Of a stretch of 64,000 nt of DNA, positions 62,054 to 64,000 are shown piece after piece (the first letter of the stretch is position 1; each line of letters starts with the position of its first letter). The notes beneath the pieces are model-generated. The model was not told where the DNA came from. It worked only from the letters and a program-made list of their open reading frames with translations, and made no database searches. Origin of the DNA: Rodentibacter caecimuris (GTDB lineage: Bacteria; Pseudomonadota; Gammaproteobacteria; Enterobacterales; Pasteurellaceae); assembly GCF_024622045.1 (NCBI RefSeq), contig NZ_JANKBP010000010.1, one strand, 5' to 3'. Position numbers and translations under genes: made by a program.

Positions 62054-62536
62054 CTACTCACAAATATCTAATTTTTCTTTATTATTCAAATTTATAATCA
62101 TGACATTTATTTTTTTATTTAAGTCATATTTACTAACTAAATAATACTTACCATCTTCTTTGAATATAAAGCAGTATTCGATACCATTAGAGATAAACTT
62201 CTTTATTTTTTCATTTGGCATATTTAATTTATTTAGAAAATCTTTAGATTCTTTTGGTGATCTTGATTTTATTAGTGAAAAATCCTTTAGATCTTCATTG
62301 TTTTCAATTTGAAATATTAAAATAAGATCATTGGTTTCAACAAATCGTCTCAAATAGATATCTGTAGCTTTTTCTGGTGGGGAGGGTATATACCAAGAAC
62401 CCGAATCTGAATTAAATTCAAATGTATTTTTATAATAGCTTTCAGTGTGATTATCTACTAAAAATGCCAATGTTATTATTGTAAATAAAAATATAAGTAA
62501 TATTGATAATATAATCTTAATAGTTAATTTTATCAT
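62054..62536 (-). CDS. Membrane-anchored periplasmic protein, likely immunity to the main Rhs toxin
   Basis: The 160-residue protein has one N-terminal membrane helix (IIKILSILLIFLFTIITLAF region, about residues 6-27) and a soluble domain of about 130 residues that should face the periplasm. It lies four bases after the stop of the main rhs gene. Placement in the periplasm suggests that the cognate toxin acts there. I recognise no named family. Confidence 0.75.
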   Translation of the reverse strand: MIKLTIKIILSILLIFLFTIITLAFLVDNHTESYYKNTFEFNSDSGSWYIPSPPEKATDIYLRRFVETNDLILIFQIENNEDLKDFSLIKSRSPKESKDFLNKLNMPNEKIKKFISNGIEYCFIFKEDGKYYLVSKYDLNKKINVMIINLNNKEKLDICE

Positions 62537-62540
62537 AATG

Positions 62541-64000
62541 TTATAAATATCCTTTTTGTTTAAGAAACTCTTTAGTATTGAGATGTTCTTTATTTATAAA
62601 TTTTTCGCATCGTTGAGCACAGCTTTGATCTGATGGACATTTAAATCCATATTCATTAACAGCTATATCTTTTTTCATATCAATGAGCATTTGAGACTGC
62701 GATAGCTTGTTATCACCATACCTACCTATTAGATTCTGTAGCCAATCAACTCCTTCTTTTATTATTCCATAACCTAATGCTAGATTTTTATCTGGCACAT
62801 TTGATTTTGATACTTTACAAAATGCAGTACAGTGGAAAAACTGATCTGAATCAACTAATTTATATTTTTTCATATCAGATAAAGTTTTACTCAGAATTTC
62901 AAAGCTAAAATCAGTACTAGAATATTTGGCTGAAGCTCCATACCAATCACCAAATTGATCTATATACGTTGTACTCAACCCCAAAGGATCTAGATACCTC
63001 TCCACATTCGGAGCAAACCGATAAAAATTCTCTCCTCCCGCAAGCCCAATCGGGTCCTGTGTCATAAACCGTCCCGTCATCGGTTCATAATAACGTAGGA
63101 AGTTATAATGCAAGCCCGTTTCTTCATCAAAATATTGGTTCTGTAAACGGAACGGTTGGTGACCTTGGTTTTGTTGCGCTAGGTGGCGGTCATAGTGTAA
63201 GCCGCCCCACGCATCATAGCGTCCTCGCCAGATGAGTTTACCTTGGCTGTCCGTCATCTCCCTTGGCATGCCGATTTGGTCGCAGTGGAAGTAGTTTATA
63301 TCGTGTTCTAATCGGTGAGGGTTTTCCTCTCGTTCCATCTTCCGTCCGATACATTGCGCCAGCGGCTCGTAGCTGTTCGGGTGACGGTAGATATAGGTAA
63401 AAGTGCGGTCGGTTTTTTGTGCGTTTTGGATATTTTGAGCGTTTTGCACTTGAGCCTTATGGGTTTCCTGCACCAGGTGGCTACCGTCCCAGACAAACAT
63501 GGTGTGGATTTCAGGCTCGCCTTGTTTGTTTAGTCTCACTTTGGCTAGCCGTCTGCCGAGGGCGTCATAATAATAAACCCAATGTTCTTTTCGGTAGCAG
63601 GTGGTAATCTCTGCGCTAACCAAACGGTCGTTTAAGTCGTAGCGGTAATAAATACGGTTATCCGAATCGTAGGCAGTTTCTACGGTGTTACCGAATGTAT
63701 CGTAAGTAAAACCGACGCCGCCATAGTGGCTGAGGCGGTTGTTTTTTATAATCTGGTTGTTGTGCTCAATCAAATTATGTGCCGGGTCAAAACGAAACCG
63801 TTCATCATATGGTGCGCAGCCATTTCCTTGAGTATGGGCGTGCTCAATACGTCCTAACGGGTCATATTGATAAGTGGTTTGGCTGCGCTCAAATTGCCCG
63901 CCGGTAAACAAGCAGGTGTCGCTTTGTTGTAAGTTTCCGCTTGGGTCATAAGTAAAGGTTCGCGCTAGGGTGCGAATGGCAGTACTCTCCGTTAGTCCGG
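62541..64000 (-). CDS. Main Rhs protein, 3' part (5' end beyond window)
   Basis: The frame is open from the right edge. YD repeats are visible: TFTYDPSGNLQQSD, YQYDPLGRIEHAHTQ, RYDLNDRLVSAE. The core then shows WVYYYDALGRRLAKV, TFTYIYRHPNSYEPLAQC, HCDQIGMPREMTDSQGKLIW and YEPMTGRFMTQDPIGLAGG, ending at LDPLGLS (about 62975). The toxin domain of about 145 residues has DSDQFFHCTAFCKVSK, then DMKKDIAVNEYGFKCP, SDQSCAQRCEKF. That Cys-rich HC-x-x-x-C pattern occurs in other Rhs tails, with unknown activity. The protein should be a T6SS-type or similar delivered effector; no VgrG or T6SS gene is in the window. Uptake signal at 63401-63410. Confidence 0.88.
   Translation of the reverse strand, partial: GLTESTAIRTLARTFTYDPSGNLQQSDTCLFTGGQFERSQTTYQYDPLGRIEHAHTQGNGCAPYDERFRFDPAHNLIEHNNQIIKNNRLSHYGGVGFTYDTFGNTVETAYDSDNRIYYRYDLNDRLVSAEITTCYRKEHWVYYYDALGRRLAKVRLNKQGEPEIHTMFVWDGSHLVQETHKAQVQNAQNIQNAQKTDRTFTYIYRHPNSYEPLAQCIGRKMEREENPHRLEHDINYFHCDQIGMPREMTDSQGKLIWRGRYDAWGGLHYDRHLAQQNQGHQPFRLQNQYFDEETGLHYNFLRYYEPMTGRFMTQDPIGLAGGENFYRFAPNVERYLDPLGLSTTYIDQFGDWYGASAKYSSTDFSFEILSKTLSDMKKYKLVDSDQFFHCTAFCKVSKSNVPDKNLALGYGIIKEGVDWLQNLIGRYGDNKLSQSQMLIDMKKDIAVNEYGFKCPSDQSCAQRCEKFINKEHLNTKEFLKQKGYL

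Larger units (their letters stand above)
53567..64000 (-). repeat. Family of Rhs core repeats (seven copies)
   Basis: Near-identical DNA encoding HQPFRLQNQY and YEPMTGRF-x-x-QDPIGL recurs in the copies ending near 53640, 54690, 56100, 57485, 58455, 61505 and 62975, although the 57485 copy keeps only the second motif. The copies share a right boundary at the core end but begin at different depths: about 53820, 55275, 56560, 57620, 59310, 62050 and beyond 64000. Confidence 0.9.

Noticed and set aside
53567..64000. CRISPR-like or insertion-sequence explanation of the repeats
   Set aside because: Repeats are long, coding and of variable length, with no regular spacers, no transposase frame and no terminal inverted repeats.

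Overview
The window is a chromosomal segment of a Pasteurellaceae bacterium. The 9-base DNA uptake core AAGTGCGGT (or its complement ACCGCACTT) recurs throughout, within genes and as head-to-head pairs between genes, which is the Hin-type uptake signal of the Haemophilus / Aggregatibacter / Pasteurella group. Gene content and order (radA, lrp, ftsK, lolA, rarA; cca, lolB, ispE, prs; a thiM-thiD-thiE-transporter operon) fit that family. I cannot fix the species from sequence alone.

Layout. 1-1400: 5' end of truA, a decayed minus-strand gene and an unrecognised membrane protein. 1480-4700: rplY with a structured leader, a DedA protein, riboflavin synthase and the NorM MATE pump. 4780-9480: a thiamin salvage operon read leftwards from a TPP riboswitch: remnant of an ABC ATPase, tenA, thiM, thiD, thiE and an MFS transporter. 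9650-13640: a TonB-dependent receptor and a YddA-type ABC protein. 13900-15600: an AT-rich stretch with a DMT permease and a SnoaL-like secreted protein. 15600-23450: rarA, lolA, ftsK, lrp, radA and a CYTH protein, all leftward. 23800-30350: DUF47/Pit phosphate uptake, an SH3 protein, cca, lolB, ispE and prs, all rightward. 30500-38450: an eight-gene iron uptake operon of the FTR1/P19 (FetMP-like) type, ending in a thioredoxin-like protein and a cytochrome c. 38560-40330: an alanine-rich lipoprotein and mltB. 40360-47370: a surface polysaccharide/LOS locus in two divergent arms: glycosyltransferases and a Wzy-like protein leftward, flippase, pyruvyltransferase-like and ElyC-like proteins rightward. 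47420-53200: pgi, alr, dnaB and pykA leftward. A tRNA-Val(GAC) stands at 53424-53500.

From 53567 to the right edge lies the most interesting region: a leftward Rhs polymorphic-toxin locus. The 3' end of a main rhs gene (cut by the window edge) is followed by at least six displaced cassettes. Most consist of a 5'-truncated copy of the Rhs core, a different C-terminal toxin domain and one or two immunity genes; one toxin remnant keeps no core. Three cassettes encode related toxins with an H-x-x-IF ... NNCQDF pattern (a possible permuted papain/LRAT-like fold), each paired with a small three-helix membrane protein. Others carry a C-W-x-GGD-x-GH toxin with duplicated immunity genes, an ADP-ribosyltransferase-like toxin, and a decayed ParB-like nuclease next to a pentapeptide-repeat protein. 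Five of the Rhs core copies contain the uptake signal at the same codons (DRTF), so the cassettes look built for exchange by natural transformation. Toxin and immunity genes are much more AT-rich than the shared core.
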